A stretch of DNA of 29,368 nt from Nitrososphaerota archaeon (GCA_021325255.1 JAJPHP010000044.1:1-29368), one strand, 5' to 3'. Shown: positions 1 to 8,267, numbered from the stretch's first letter. A program made the numbers and translations. The notes: generated by a model not told the origin, from the letters alone.

Positions 1-2
1 CG

Positions 3-146
3 GTGCTATCATGGTATTTAAAGCGGGAAACCGTGAGCAATGAAGCCTTCAGTTTAGCTATGAGGAAGGTATTAGGGCGCCAGTTGGATTTTCGGATTTT
101 CGAGGATCTTTTGAGAATTCCACCACAACAAAAATACGAAAGTTGA
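3..146 (+). pseudogene. C-terminal part of an unrecognised protein, cut by the window edge
   Basis: An open frame runs from base 3 to a TGA at 144-146 and has no start inside the window, so only the last 47 codons are visible. The frame includes WYLKRETVSNEAFSLAMRKV and then LDFRIFEDLLRIPP. I do not recognise the family. The frame is believed because a second copy, inverted, lies at about 23,290-23,412: the two differ partly at synonymous positions and preserve the same peptide words (WYLKRETVS, LDFRIFED, IPP). The second copy is clearly broken; this one could be the end of an intact gene or also a fragment. It ends 49 nt before the cupin gene and points into the catabolic island. Whether it is a living gene cannot be decided without sequence left of base 1. 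Confidence 0.5.
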
Positions 147-194
147 AGAGAGAAAAAAGGAAGGAAAGCAAGCAAGGAGCAAGAAAAATAGATC

Positions 195-581
195 TTGAAG
201 AATGAGGAAGAGAATCCCAACAAGGCAAAAAATTTTGTCAGCGTCAAGGACGCGCCAGATTTCATAGCAAATCCAGACCACGTCGGATTCTCGACTACGA
301 AGATGCTGCTCGACACTCCTCCCTCAAAGCACTACAAAATCACTTACAGCGTGGTCAAGCCCTTCGGGTTCGCGGACGAGCACTCGCACCCCTGGGATCA
401 CGCCTATTTTATCCTCGAGGGCAGGGCGAGAATCAGAGTCGGTGTGGAGGAAAGGGAAGTACGTGAGGGCTCTCTGATTTACGTACCGCCTAACGAAAAG
501 CACGCCGTGAAGAATATTCAAGGTAAACCTCTCGTTGTCCTAGCGATAGTCGGACCCGAGGGCGAATACAAAATAAAATAA
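195..581 (+). CDS. Small single-domain cupin protein
   Basis: The 128-residue product is a one-domain cupin (Cupin_2 type). Motif 1 is seen at residues 58-76 with H63-x-H65 and H69 where the motif usually has Glu; motif 2 is around 97-103 (VPPNEKH) with H103 as the fourth expected metal ligand. Such cupins bind a divalent metal and act as small dioxygenases, isomerases or sensors; the sequence does not tell which. The start is TTG at 195 (ttg-aag-aat), preceded by GGAG at 176-179; no in-frame ATG gives a full domain. It stands alone on the plus strand, convergent with the minus-strand catabolic cluster ending at 616. There is no signal peptide, so it is cytoplasmic. In this setting a ring-cleavage or isomerase step in the neighbouring pathway is plausible but inferred. 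Confidence 0.85.
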   Translation: MKNEEENPNKAKNFVSVKDAPDFIANPDHVGFSTTKMLLDTPPSKHYKITYSVVKPFGFADEHSHPWDHAYFILEGRARIRVGVEEREVREGSLIYVPPNEKHAVKNIQGKPLVVLAIVGPEGEYKIK

Positions 582-615
582 CGATTATCATACCATGAAA
601 AGCAAGAGCGTAACT

Positions 616-1782
616 TTACTTTGCAACCATGAACTCTATCTCCTTCCTCTTCCCAAGTTTCACAGGACCGGTGGAAGTTATGGCGTACGTCTCCCCGATG
701 TTCACACCGCGATCCCCCGCCTTGTTCGAAACCCACGGCTGGACGCCTATGACCATGCCCTCGAGCACTACATCGCCAAGCGGCTCAGTCTGGTTCAGCC
801 CGAGTCCCTGGTAAGGTATTACAGTGGAAGCATACCCTTGCGCCTCGATCGGCGAGAGGAATGCCTCGTCAACCTCCTTGAAAGGAGTACCGGGGACGAG
901 TTTCTTGAGGCCGAATTTCATCGACTCCAAACAGACCTCGAACATCTTCTCGTACTCCCTCGGAGGCGAGGTACCAACACAAACGGGCTGGTGGGGGTGC
1001 GCCCAGCATCCGCCGTACTTTGCGCTTATCTCGTTGACTATAATGTCCCCGAGCTCGAGCTCCCGAAACGTGGGGAGCCTCGCCGGGTGATGCGGTGCCT
1101 TGGATGCCTCCCATATTATCAGCGGCGGATACTCTCCTCCATTGCTCAGGATAGCGTGGATCATCTCCGCATAAACCTCATACTCTTTCACTCCCGGCCT
1201 CGCCGACTTCACGAGCGCCTCGATGGAATAGTCGCCGAGCAGCGCAGCTTTCCTGTGAAACTCGATGACCTCCTCGCTCTTTGTGAACTGGGCTTGTTCC
1301 AAAATGTCGGTGGCCTCGACAAGAGTTGCGTCGGGCAAGAGTTTCTTCAGATTCTCATAAGTGGTATACTTGATCGTCCCATCGGTCCAGAACAGCCCCT
1401 TGAGACCAACAATTCCTATAGTGCCGCGCTCCATCTTCAGCTCCTTGATTCTCTCAGCAATGCTCTCGGCCCACCTGTGGAATCCGACGCGAATGTCGCT
1501 GACCCAGTCCTGCGCCTTGCCCCACCACCACGCACCTGTCGCCATAGTGATGCACGTCGGCTCTCCTTCTATCGGGAACACTGTGAATGCCTGCTCGCCG
1601 TTTCCTCCGATGCAAGTGAGAAACCTAGAGTGGGCTATGCCAGAGTCCGCGCGGCCAGAGTCGTCGCCGGAGACTATGAGGCAATCAATTCCTCGCAAAG
1701 ACATCTGCGAGCGTACTTTCTTCCAGCGAAGGTCTCTTTCCTTCAAGGACAGTCTCGGAAGTTCGAGCGGTGAATCAGACAT
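616..1782 (-). CDS. Creatinase/prolidase-fold (M24-like) protein with degenerate metal site
   Basis: About 388 residues with the two-part layout of creatinase/aminopeptidase P proteins: an N-terminal creatinase_N region and a C-terminal pita-bread domain. The expected five metal ligands of M24 peptidases are not there: the usual VD-x-G is NEIS, the following YxSD is CWAH, the GHGxGxxxHE block reads YQGLGLNQTE, the VEP Glu is GVQP, and the last RIED is NIGET. That makes a normal metallopeptidase unlikely and a creatinase-like metal-independent C-N hydrolase, or another lyase of this fold, more likely. I chose ATG at 1780-1782 (MSDSPLELPRL); an upstream TTG at 1857 would add 25 unconvincing residues. 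It is the last gene of the minus-strand cluster that starts at 5819; 314 bp separate it from the Rieske gene, so it may also have its own promoter. Confidence 0.8.
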   Translation of the reverse strand: MSDSPLELPRLSLKERDLRWKKVRSQMSLRGIDCLIVSGDDSGRADSGIAHSRFLTCIGGNGEQAFTVFPIEGEPTCITMATGAWWWGKAQDWVSDIRVGFHRWAESIAERIKELKMERGTIGIVGLKGLFWTDGTIKYTTYENLKKLLPDATLVEATDILEQAQFTKSEEVIEFHRKAALLGDYSIEALVKSARPGVKEYEVYAEMIHAILSNGGEYPPLIIWEASKAPHHPARLPTFRELELGDIIVNEISAKYGGCWAHPHQPVCVGTSPPREYEKMFEVCLESMKFGLKKLVPGTPFKEVDEAFLSPIEAQGYASTVIPYQGLGLNQTEPLGDVVLEGMVIGVQPWVSNKAGDRGVNIGETYAITSTGPVKLGKRKEIEFMVAK

Positions 1783-2096
1783 GAGAGACGTAATCAGATT
1801 CCCGCTGAGGATTTGTGGAGTTAAAGAGTTTTCAGGAGTTATGAAATCAAATGTCAATTTACGTTCAAGCAGCTCAATCCTACTGCTATTTTGGAATGAG
1901 TTTCAGAAGGTAGCCGCAGTGAAGGCATCGAACAACAAAGATGTTCGAACTCTTCAACTCGACTGCCGCATCGCTCGCGGTAAAGTACCGCCCGCATAGG
2001 GCACACAATGTCCCAGATTCCGCTGGGATTTCGCTTGAACAAAGAGCCCCGCAATCGAGGGCCAATGTCCAGCTATCACATAAGCCTATGCGATCA

Positions 2097-2486
2097 TCAG
2101 ATTATCTCGCGAGCCAGGTCGACCATGATTTCCTCGCCCTCAACCTTGACGTCGAACCTTCTCAAACTCAGGTCCCTGTTCGCGAAGCAGACGCCGGTCT
2201 CGATGTCATACTCGACTCCGTGCCAAGGACACACAAGTGCCACTTTGTCATCAGAAACATAATCGCCGAGCCTCCTTCCATTCGCAGACACCTTACACTG
2301 TACGAGTCCCATCACGGAACCTTCGCACACAGGCCCACCCCTGTGGTCGCACACATTTTCGTAAGCGTAGTACTTTCCTCTGACCTTGTATACCCCGATG
2401 GAAGTTCCGTCCACTTCAACGAGCTTTGGTTTGAGCTCTTCTTCAAACTCGCTTACTTTGGCCACTCTTTGGAACTTCGTTTCCAA
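2097..2486 (-). CDS. Rieske-type [2Fe-2S] ferredoxin
   Basis: The 129-residue soluble protein carries both halves of the Rieske cluster motif: C46-x-H48 (CDHRGG) and C86-x-x-H89 (CPWHG). No membrane segment or signal is present, so it resembles a free Rieske ferredoxin that passes electrons to an oxygenase or other redox partner rather than a bc1 subunit. The stretch between the two motifs is 37 residues, about twice the spacing I expect for small Rieske ferredoxins, with an extra block at about 55-82 (contains C54 and C64). No oxygenase alpha subunit is encoded in this window; the nearest partners are the amidohydrolase (15 nt upstream in the same transcript) and the two luciferase-like oxidoreductases. 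Family call is firm, partner unknown. Confidence 0.9.
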   Translation of the reverse strand: METKFQRVAKVSEFEEELKPKLVEVDGTSIGVYKVRGKYYAYENVCDHRGGPVCEGSVMGLVQCKVSANGRRLGDYVSDDKVALVCPWHGVEYDIETGVCFANRDLSLRRFDVKVEGEEIMVDLAREII

Positions 2487-2501
2487 TCACGCCTCGCACT
2501 T

Positions 2502-3686
2502 TCAGCTGATCTTGAACAGCTTTCTCGCGTTCTCCCCGAGGATCTTGCGCTTTGCATCTTCACTGAGGAATGGCAAGTCGTAGATCACGCTTGGAAGGTC
2601 AAAGTCCCAGTGAGGATAATCGCTAGCGAACAAGAGATGATTCTCCGCATTTATCTTATGGAATACGTACTGCAGGTCCTCGTTGCTCGCGTACTCCAAA
2701 GGCTGGCTGGTGTAGTAGAACTCTTTCATGTACTCGCTCGGGAGTTTCTTCAGGAGAGGCGCCTCCTCCCTCCTCATCAAGTAAACAGAGTCGAGCCTCT
2801 GCATGAGCCATGGAATCCAGGAGAGCCCACCCTCAATTATCGCAAACTTGAGCCTCGGAAATCTCTCGGGGACGCCGCTCACAATCATGCTCGTCACCTG
2901 CGCCGCCGCAGAAATGGGCCTCGCGAGTGTGTGGACTCCGAGGAAGGAATCAAAACCGCCGAGTATCCCGCTGTTGAAGTTGGCACAGTGCATGCAGAAG
3001 GGCAGCCCTTTCTTCTCGGCCGCCTCGTAGATCGGGTCCCACGAATCGTCCCCGGCGAGGGCGCGTGTCATGCTCGTGACCATGACTCCGACTATCCCCT
3101 TCTCCGCTCCAACTCTTTCGATCAACTCCGCGGCCTTATCCGGCGAGTTGGCCGGGACGAACACAGGACTCAGTATCTCCGGATACCGCCCAAGAAAATT
3201 CTCGAGCATGAAATCCGCATACGCGTTAGTGAGCGCGACCTCGAAATCAGCACGCGGATCCATCCCAATGTCGAGCATCTTCGTCGGGAATACTATGGAC
3301 CTCTTGATCCCAAAGTCGAGCATCCTCGAAGTGAAGAGGTCCACGAGCTCCTCCGCAGTTTGAGGCTTCGGGTAGGTGAGCTCGGTGCGCTTGCGCCTGT
3401 TCTTGTAGCGTATGTTCATCGCCGGATCGTACGCCTTGAATTTCCTCTCGTCCACTCCGATGCGGCTCGAGAAGAACGGATCCTGATCCATAGTAGGAGA
3501 GAAGAAAATATCACGGAAGCGCTTCTCCATCTTGCCAGCTATGACAGAGAAGGGCTCCATCAGGTGGCAGTCCGCGTCCACTATGAACATGTCGTGGAGC
3601 CCTCTTTCCTCGGCCTGCCTTACGGCGTTGTCCATTCCACCGCGTATTCTTCTGTATCTTCCTTTCTGCGTCACGGTCAGAGTCAT
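2502..3686 (-). CDS. Metal-dependent amidohydrolase, COG2159 (Amidohydro_2) type
   Basis: The 394-residue protein shows the Amidohydro_2 pattern: D39-x-H41 in VDADCHLMEP near the N terminus, a central His in CMHCANF (about residue 228), a conserved EGG-x-W-x-P-W segment, and the metal-binding Asp356 in ASDYPHWDFD near the C terminus. Family members are TIM-barrel hydrolases or non-oxidative decarboxylases (gamma-resorcylate, 5-carboxyvanillate and ACMS decarboxylases). Residues 1-30 precede the domain; ATG at 3686 is used, though M18 is a possible later start. It sits between an oxidoreductase gene (3762-4787) and the Rieske gene (15 nt downstream), all co-oriented, so co-transcription is likely. 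A decarboxylase or hydrolase step on a ring carboxylate is the best inference. Confidence 0.9.
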   Translation of the reverse strand: MTLTVTQKGRYRRIRGGMDNAVRQAEERGLHDMFIVDADCHLMEPFSVIAGKMEKRFRDIFFSPTMDQDPFFSSRIGVDERKFKAYDPAMNIRYKNRRKRTELTYPKPQTAEELVDLFTSRMLDFGIKRSIVFPTKMLDIGMDPRADFEVALTNAYADFMLENFLGRYPEILSPVFVPANSPDKAAELIERVGAEKGIVGVMVTSMTRALAGDDSWDPIYEAAEKKGLPFCMHCANFNSGILGGFDSFLGVHTLARPISAAAQVTSMIVSGVPERFPRLKFAIIEGGLSWIPWLMQRLDSVYLMRREEAPLLKKLPSEYMKEFYYTSQPLEYASNEDLQYVFHKINAENHLLFASDYPHWDFDLPSVIYDLPFLSEDAKRKILGENARKLFKIS

Positions 3687-3761
3687 GACGTAAACGAATC
3701 AGGGAAGGCGCAAGCTCGTACGTGTATTAAGCCTTTGAACGTTTCGTACTACTGCTTTGCT

Positions 3762-4787
3762 TCATTTTGCAAACGCCTGTATCACTTCGGGATAGTTCTC
3801 CTTTCCCACGGGTACTATCAATGGGAGTGTAACTCCGGCCTTTCGAAACTCTTCGACTCTTTCAACAATCTGCGCCTTCGTCCCAGAGGCGGTCGTCATC
3901 TGAACTATATCATCAGGCACGAGGTCGTAAATCTCCTCCGATCTCCCAAGTTCAACCGCGCGTTTCATCGCCTGCGTGTCCAGGCTGAATCCGGTGATGT
4001 CCATCACAGGCTTTGCTCCCGGGTGAATGAACACTCGACCGACGAGTTGCTTTGCGTCTCTGATTGCTTTTCTCTCGTCGTGGGACATCGAGGTGATTAT
4101 CCTCGCGGCATAGTCAACCGAACTATTCTTTCTCCCAGCCTTTTCCTCGGATTGCTCTATCCGCGAAATGACGTCCCTCACATACGGAATAGTGCAGCAA
4201 AGAGTGATCAATACACCGTCTGCAATCTGCCCTGCGAGTTCCATCATCTTCGGCCCCTGCTGCCCAAAGTAAATCGGAATCCTATCTTGCACAGGCTTGA
4301 AGTGGAGCTTCACATCCCTAAGCTTGTAGAAGTCCCCCTCGAAGGTCACGCTCTGCCCGCTGAGGAGGATCCTGAGCACTTGCACAATTTCCTTGAGGTG
4401 GGCAAGAGGGTGGCTGAACTCCTGTCCCACGAACTCGTTGGGTATCCCGTGCTCGAGCGAGCCTATTACTCCTCCAGACCCGAGGCCGAGCACCGCCCTG
4501 CCGTTGCTGAGCTCGTCCATCGTCGCGGCAGTCATAGCTATGAGGCTCGGGTATCTTGTGTATGGATTGATAACTCCGGTCCCGACCCTGATCCTCTTCG
4601 TAGATCGTGCGATCGCCCCAACGACAGTGGTTGCCTCGCGGTCGTAGTAATGCTCCGGGACGAGGACGGTGTCGAAACCACTCGACTCTGCTATCAGGGC
4701 TGCGTCGACCATCTCGCCCGAGGAGTTTGGCCCCTGCGCTATGACGTAGCTGAGGCCTATCCTGTCTCCTCTTTTACTGCTGTGCAT
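3762..4787 (-). CDS. Luciferase-like (F420-type) oxidoreductase 1
   Basis: A 341-residue TIM-barrel protein of the bacterial luciferase/MER superfamily (COG2141). Visible signatures are the early block SSGFDTVLVPEHYYDRE, the strand-4 block VGTGVINPYTRYP (residues 68-80), the ATMDELSNGRAVLGLGSGG segment, and PIYFGQQGPKMMELAG. The GVxNPYTRxP block is typical of F420-dependent members such as methylene-tetrahydromethanopterin reductase; FMN use cannot be excluded. It lies 27 nt downstream of a second paralogue (4815-5819) with moderate similarity, suggesting either a heteromer or two consecutive steps. Start ATG at 4787; the first nine residues (charged) are outside the conserved core. Cytoplasmic, no signal. 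Confidence 0.9.
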   Translation of the reverse strand: MHSSKRGDRIGLSYVIAQGPNSSGEMVDAALIAESSGFDTVLVPEHYYDREATTVVGAIARSTKRIRVGTGVINPYTRYPSLIAMTAATMDELSNGRAVLGLGSGGVIGSLEHGIPNEFVGQEFSHPLAHLKEIVQVLRILLSGQSVTFEGDFYKLRDVKLHFKPVQDRIPIYFGQQGPKMMELAGQIADGVLITLCCTIPYVRDVISRIEQSEEKAGRKNSSVDYAARIITSMSHDERKAIRDAKQLVGRVFIHPGAKPVMDITGFSLDTQAMKRAVELGRSEEIYDLVPDDIVQMTTASGTKAQIVERVEEFRKAGVTLPLIVPVGKENYPEVIQAFAK

Positions 4788-4814
4788 TGGCTTCCCTTCC
4801 TTCTAAACAATACC

Positions 4815-5819
4815 CTACTTTCCCCTGAAATGGGGCATTATCTTCTCTCCGATGATCCTGATAGACTCCTTCGGGTTGGGGCCGAGTGGAGAGCCTATCA
4901 TCGCAACGTCCACACCGGCCTTCTCGAGCCTCTCGAGTTGACCAATGCAATCATCTGGAGAGCCGTGGATCGCGAGGCGGAGCATCTTCTCGTTTACGAG
5001 TTTACCCGCTTCCTTAATCCCTCTCTCCTTGAATGTCTGATGCACCTCGGCGAACTGCTCGTGGGACAACCCCACGGAGGCAAGCCCCTTCTCCCCGAGG
5101 AGGGGGCCAAAGTACGCAATCAACTCCTTAAGCGTCGGGGTGATGGACTCCTCCCTTGCCTTCGCAATGGACATCCAGATGCACCCAGCGATATCAACAT
5201 CCTTCGGGTTCTTGCCCGCCCTCCTCGCACCCTCGGAGATCTTCTGAACTGCGTACTCTGCAAAATCAGGCGGGTAGAGTATGGGCAGAGCGCCGTCTCC
5301 AGCTTCGCCGGAGTACTCGAGCATCTTGTCTCCCTGCCCTCCGATGTACACGGGGATCTTGTCTCTCACGGGCTTGTAGCGCATGTACGCCTGATCGCTC
5401 CAGTGGAACTCCTTCCCGTCGTACTTTGCTTTCTTTCCAGAGATGAGCAGTCGTATCAGATCAACGGCCTCCCTTGTCCTTGTCAGAGGCCTTGCGGTGG
5501 GAATCCCGAGCCACTCCATGTACTCGAGAGCTCCTGCGCTGATGCCGCAGATCGCTCTTCCATTTGTGAGCTCGTCGAGCGAGGCGACGAACATCGCGAG
5601 CTCCGCAGGATTCGTAGTATACGGGTTCAGAATAGTGTTCCCGAGCTTCATCCTGCTCGTGTGATCCGCGATCGACGTCAGAGTAACAAAGGAGGAGCGC
5701 ATGAAGACGTCATGCGAAACCCAGCACTGGTCAAATCCATTCTTCTCCGCGAGCACCGCGAGCTCGACCATGTTCTGCGTAGTGCCGAAATAATCAGCGA
5801 GTCTAAGTCCGAATCTCAT
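4815..5819 (-). CDS. Luciferase-like (F420-type) oxidoreductase 2
   Basis: A 334-residue luciferase-like protein, first gene of the minus-strand cluster. It starts cleanly with MRFGLRLADYF, the normal first beta strand of the barrel. Key blocks are NGFDQCWVSHDVF, LGNTILNPYTTNP (59-71), LDELTNGRAICGISAGA and VYIGGQGDKMLEYSG. A TATA-like element on the minus strand at 5845-5854 lies about 30 nt before the ATG, so the transcript begins within a few nucleotides of the start codon; this is the only strong promoter I see for the run of genes down to 616. F420 or FMN is the expected cofactor; the substrate is unknown. Its NPYTTNP differs from the NPYTR-x-P of two of its paralogues, hinting at a different pocket. 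Confidence 0.9.
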   Translation of the reverse strand: MRFGLRLADYFGTTQNMVELAVLAEKNGFDQCWVSHDVFMRSSFVTLTSIADHTSRMKLGNTILNPYTTNPAELAMFVASLDELTNGRAICGISAGALEYMEWLGIPTARPLTRTREAVDLIRLLISGKKAKYDGKEFHWSDQAYMRYKPVRDKIPVYIGGQGDKMLEYSGEAGDGALPILYPPDFAEYAVQKISEGARRAGKNPKDVDIAGCIWMSIAKAREESITPTLKELIAYFGPLLGEKGLASVGLSHEQFAEVHQTFKERGIKEAGKLVNEKMLRLAIHGSPDDCIGQLERLEKAGVDVAMIGSPLGPNPKESIRIIGEKIMPHFRGK

Positions 5820-5844
5820 TTCGACCTTTCGCAGAGCTCCTGTA

Positions 5845-5854
5845 GGGTATTAAG
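5845..5854 (-). promoter_or_regulatory. TATA-like box for the oxidoreductase-amidohydrolase-Rieske cluster
   Basis: Read on the minus strand this is CTTAATACCC, centred about 31 nt before the ATG at 5819. Archaeal transcription normally starts about 25 nt downstream of the box centre, which gives a leader of roughly 5 nt. Inferred from position and composition only. Confidence 0.5.
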
Positions 5855-5976
5855 ATTTGGCGATATCGGTATTTTCCAACACATTGGCAGTGACCTAACA
5901 TTGCTCCTCAAAATTTTGGAACGCAATCTCTCTACAAAGTCGAATTCAATGCGTAGAGTTTCTTCTCGCACTCTAG

Positions 5977-5984
5977 TTAAAAAA
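5977..5984 (+). promoter_or_regulatory. Possible TATA box for the GNAT gene
   Basis: An A/T block (TTAAAAAA) about 48 nt before the ATG at 6029, in the 209-bp region between two divergent genes. It would give a leader of about 20 nt. The rest of the intergenic region shows no other strong signal. Confidence 0.35.
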
Positions 5985-6028
5985 TTGATAAATCATCACC
6001 TGTATAGCGAGGTTTTGAACTAGCCCCC

Positions 6029-6589
6029 ATGCCCAAGCTCCTCCAAGGAGAAAGAGTGAGGCTCAGGCCTATTGAATCCGATGAAGATCTGAGGTACCTA
6101 TTCAAGAACTTCAATGACCCCGAAGCGATGGGGGAACATCTCAACTTTGAGGCGAGAAGCTGGGATGCCTTCCAGGCCTGGCTGAAAGACGCAGCAAAGT
6201 CGAACTCTCAGCTCACCTTCTTTCTGATAGTGAAAAATGACGACGGCAGGACAATCGGCTCTATGGTCCACTTTGTGCCATCTCCAATGTCGAAATCCTG
6301 CCTAGAGATAGGGTATGGTATAGATGAACCGAGTCACAGAGGCAAGGGATACGCCCCGGAATCTGCCAGGCTTCTAATTGATTACCTGTTTTCGACCAAG
6401 CCTCTAGAAAGGATTCAGGCGACAGCAAACTCCGACAACATTGCATCCCAGCGCGTGCTTGAGAAGCTCGGCTTTGTAAAGGAGGGAACCCTGCGAAAGA
6501 ACGATTTCGTGAAGGGCAGGTTTGTCGACACTTTGATCTACAGCCTTCTCCGGGAAGAGTGGGAAAAGGAAGGTCATTGGGCGTGCTAG
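6029..6589 (+). CDS. GNAT-family N-acetyltransferase (RimJ/RimL-like)
   Basis: The 186-residue protein has the GNAT fold order of RimJ/RimL-type enzymes: start MPKLLQGERVRLRPI, a central beta strand ending in LEIGYGID, the acetyl-CoA pyrophosphate loop RGKGYAPES (104-112), and the closing NIASQRVLEKLGFVKEG block. It transfers an acetyl group from acetyl-CoA to an amine, either a protein N terminus or a small molecule. It is divergent from the minus-strand cluster and followed, after 134 bp, by the metallo-beta-lactamase gene. No link to the pathway is proven; detoxification or product modification is possible. Confidence 0.92.
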   Translation: MPKLLQGERVRLRPIESDEDLRYLFKNFNDPEAMGEHLNFEARSWDAFQAWLKDAAKSNSQLTFFLIVKNDDGRTIGSMVHFVPSPMSKSCLEIGYGIDEPSHRGKGYAPESARLLIDYLFSTKPLERIQATANSDNIASQRVLEKLGFVKEGTLRKNDFVKGRFVDTLIYSLLREEWEKEGHWAC

Positions 6590-6723
6590 AATTTGTATCG
6601 TGCGAGAAATTTCAAGACGAGATCACATATTCCAATGAATAAAATTTCGAAGATGCAACTCCTCATTAACTGATGGAGAAAGAATTATAGAGAGAAGTAC
6701 AAAGGGGGAGAAAAGGGGAAAAC

Positions 6724-7521
6724 TTGACATCCGGCGCAAAGGTCTACTTGCTTGACGGCGGACAGTTCCAGCAGGACCAGTCCATAGTAACGTTCGCCAT
6801 TGGGGCGGGAGAGAAGGTGTGGTCTCAGGTCTACTCCGTGTACATAGACCACCCAGAGGCAAAGATGATCGTCGAGACAGGAATGGATCCTGATCTCTGG
6901 TCACCGATGCTGAAGCAAATACTCGTGCCAAAACAGGCGCCGGAGCAGAGGCTCGATAATGCCCTAAAGAAACTAGGAGTAAAGCCCGAGGATGTCGACA
7001 TTGTCATCAACACCCACCTTCACGCGGACCACTGCAGCTTCAACCGCCTGTTCAAGAACGCGACCTGGATAATAAACCGCAATGAGTTGAAGCAGGCTCT
7101 CGTCCCCGAGCCCTTCGAGATCACATACTTTAGGCCGTGCTTCGACGTCGGCCTGAAAACGCAGCTACTCGAGAGCGACAGGGAGTACAGCCCGGTTAAG
7201 GGAGTTGAAATCATAGACACCTTCGGCCACACCGCGGGGCACGTCTCCGTGGCGGTGGAGACGGAAAGATCAGGTACGTTCCTAATCACCGGCGACGCAG
7301 CTATGACTAAGGAGAACCTCTGGGGCTCTGAGAGGACCTCGCCGCTCGGCTGGCCCTGCGCGCCGTGCCTGGACCAGAGAGCCTTCATGCGATCTTTGGA
7401 AAAGATGAGGGAGTACGTGTCCTCGATAAAGGCGAGGACGATGAAGACCTGCTCGCCGATCTACGGCCACGACGCCGACGAGTTTGCGAAACTAAAACAC
7501 GCGCCTTACGCTTATGAGTAG
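6724..7521 (+). CDS. Metallo-beta-lactamase-fold hydrolase (lactonase type)
   Basis: The 265-residue protein has the complete MBL zinc site: H98-x-H100-x-D102-H103 in NTHLHADHC, H173 in GHTAGHVSV, D191 in ITGDAAM and H249 in IYGHD. The order and spacing resemble N-acyl-homoserine-lactone lactonases and related lactone hydrolases, which open a ring ester. Start is TTG at 6724 (ttg-aca-tcc), with GGGG at 6715-6718 upstream and a TATA-like AATTATA at about 6683. In this neighbourhood hydrolysis of a lactone intermediate is a more natural role than quorum quenching, but that is inference. Convergent with the DUF1989 gene (67-bp gap). Confidence 0.9.
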   Translation: MTSGAKVYLLDGGQFQQDQSIVTFAIGAGEKVWSQVYSVYIDHPEAKMIVETGMDPDLWSPMLKQILVPKQAPEQRLDNALKKLGVKPEDVDIVINTHLHADHCSFNRLFKNATWIINRNELKQALVPEPFEITYFRPCFDVGLKTQLLESDREYSPVKGVEIIDTFGHTAGHVSVAVETERSGTFLITGDAAMTKENLWGSERTSPLGWPCAPCLDQRAFMRSLEKMREYVSSIKARTMKTCSPIYGHDADEFAKLKHAPYAYE

Positions 7522-7588
7522 TAAAATTATGGGATCTACGCTTCCACAAAACGGGAGTAAAATAGAGAGGGTAACACTCTATCCAATT

Positions 7589-8221
7589 TCACGGAGCGTA
7601 GATTTGCACCTTGAGAGGTTTTATCCTGCCCGCGTTGGTCGTCGCCCTATCGCTCGGGCACGCAGAAACGGCAACGAGGCAGTCCATCTCGGCTCGCATG
7701 TCGATGTAGTCGTCCTTTCCCACGACGGGCGGCTTGATTACAAACCTGTCTCCCTCCACGTCGACGTTCATGAACACGTTGAACACGTCGGGCACTTCGT
7801 CCGCGCTCAATCCATACGGCGCGATGGCTTCGGCGAGGTTTGTCTGGCAGCTCCTGTGGGGCGGGACGGAGACCTTGTCCCGGATCTCGTATATCTTTGG
7901 GCTGCACCTCGCGCCGTTCCAGACAAAGTGAACCTTCGTGGTGTCCTCCACGACGGTGAACATCAGGTTCTCCCTCGATGGCTGGGAGTAGAACTTTGTG
8001 ATGTACTTCATGTTGCCCGTGCCCTCGAACGCGTTCAGGACAACGCTCTCGCCAACATGAAAGTGCTCCCGGAAATCGTGGGCGTTGAAAATTATAACAT
8101 CTCCGACCTGGCCACCCTCCACTTGGCCTATGCGCAGGATTTCTCCCTTGTTGACGTGGAAGGCTCTCGCGTATCCGGCGGGAATGACTATCTCTTGCCT
8201 TGGCGGCGCATTCTCGGGCAT
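7589..8221 (-). CDS. DUF1989 (urea-carboxylase-associated family) protein, stand-alone
   Basis: About 210 residues with the recognisable DUF1989 blocks: IPAGYARAFHVNKGEILRI, the GQVGDVIIFNAHD block, CSPKIYEI, PPHRSCQTNLAEAI, then DVFNVFMNVD and a closing VSACPSD with KPLKVQIY. In bacteria this family includes the paired subunits of carboxyguanidine deiminase, next to urea carboxylase; here only one gene is found and no urea carboxylase or allophanate hydrolase. The cysteines and histidines in the CS...HRSC region are candidates for a metal or nucleophile site. Start choice: a TATA box at 8260-8267 predicts transcription from about 8238, which excludes the GTG at 8251 and supports ATG at 8219-8221. 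Amidine/amide hydrolysis is the likely chemistry. Confidence 0.85.
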   Translation of the reverse strand: MPENAPPRQEIVIPAGYARAFHVNKGEILRIGQVEGGQVGDVIIFNAHDFREHFHVGESVVLNAFEGTGNMKYITKFYSQPSRENLMFTVVEDTTKVHFVWNGARCSPKIYEIRDKVSVPPHRSCQTNLAEAIAPYGLSADEVPDVFNVFMNVDVEGDRFVIKPPVVGKDDYIDMRAEMDCLVAVSACPSDRATTNAGRIKPLKVQIYAP

Positions 8222-8259
8222 GTGCTCACTGACTCGGAACCAAAAGATCACTTTGGGTC

Positions 8260-8267
8260 TTTAATAT
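8260..8267 (-). promoter_or_regulatory. TATA box of the DUF1989 gene
   Basis: ATATTAAA on the minus strand, centred about 43 nt before the ATG at 8221. It places the transcript start near 8238, between two candidate start codons, and therefore decides for the downstream ATG. Confidence 0.55.

Noticed and set aside
595..1773. Open frame of 392 codons opposite the M24-like gene
   Set aside because: No domain or reasonable composition; shadow of the minus-strand gene.
1854..2054. 66-codon minus-strand frame between the Rieske and M24-like genes
   Set aside because: Cys/Arg-rich random-looking sequence with no promoter or family; the 314-bp gap may simply be non-coding.
1941..6023. Open frame of 1360 codons on the plus strand
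   Set aside because: It is exactly antisense to the Rieske, amidohydrolase and two oxidoreductase genes, which have strong family motifs. Codon bias for G/C at third positions removes stops on the opposite strand.
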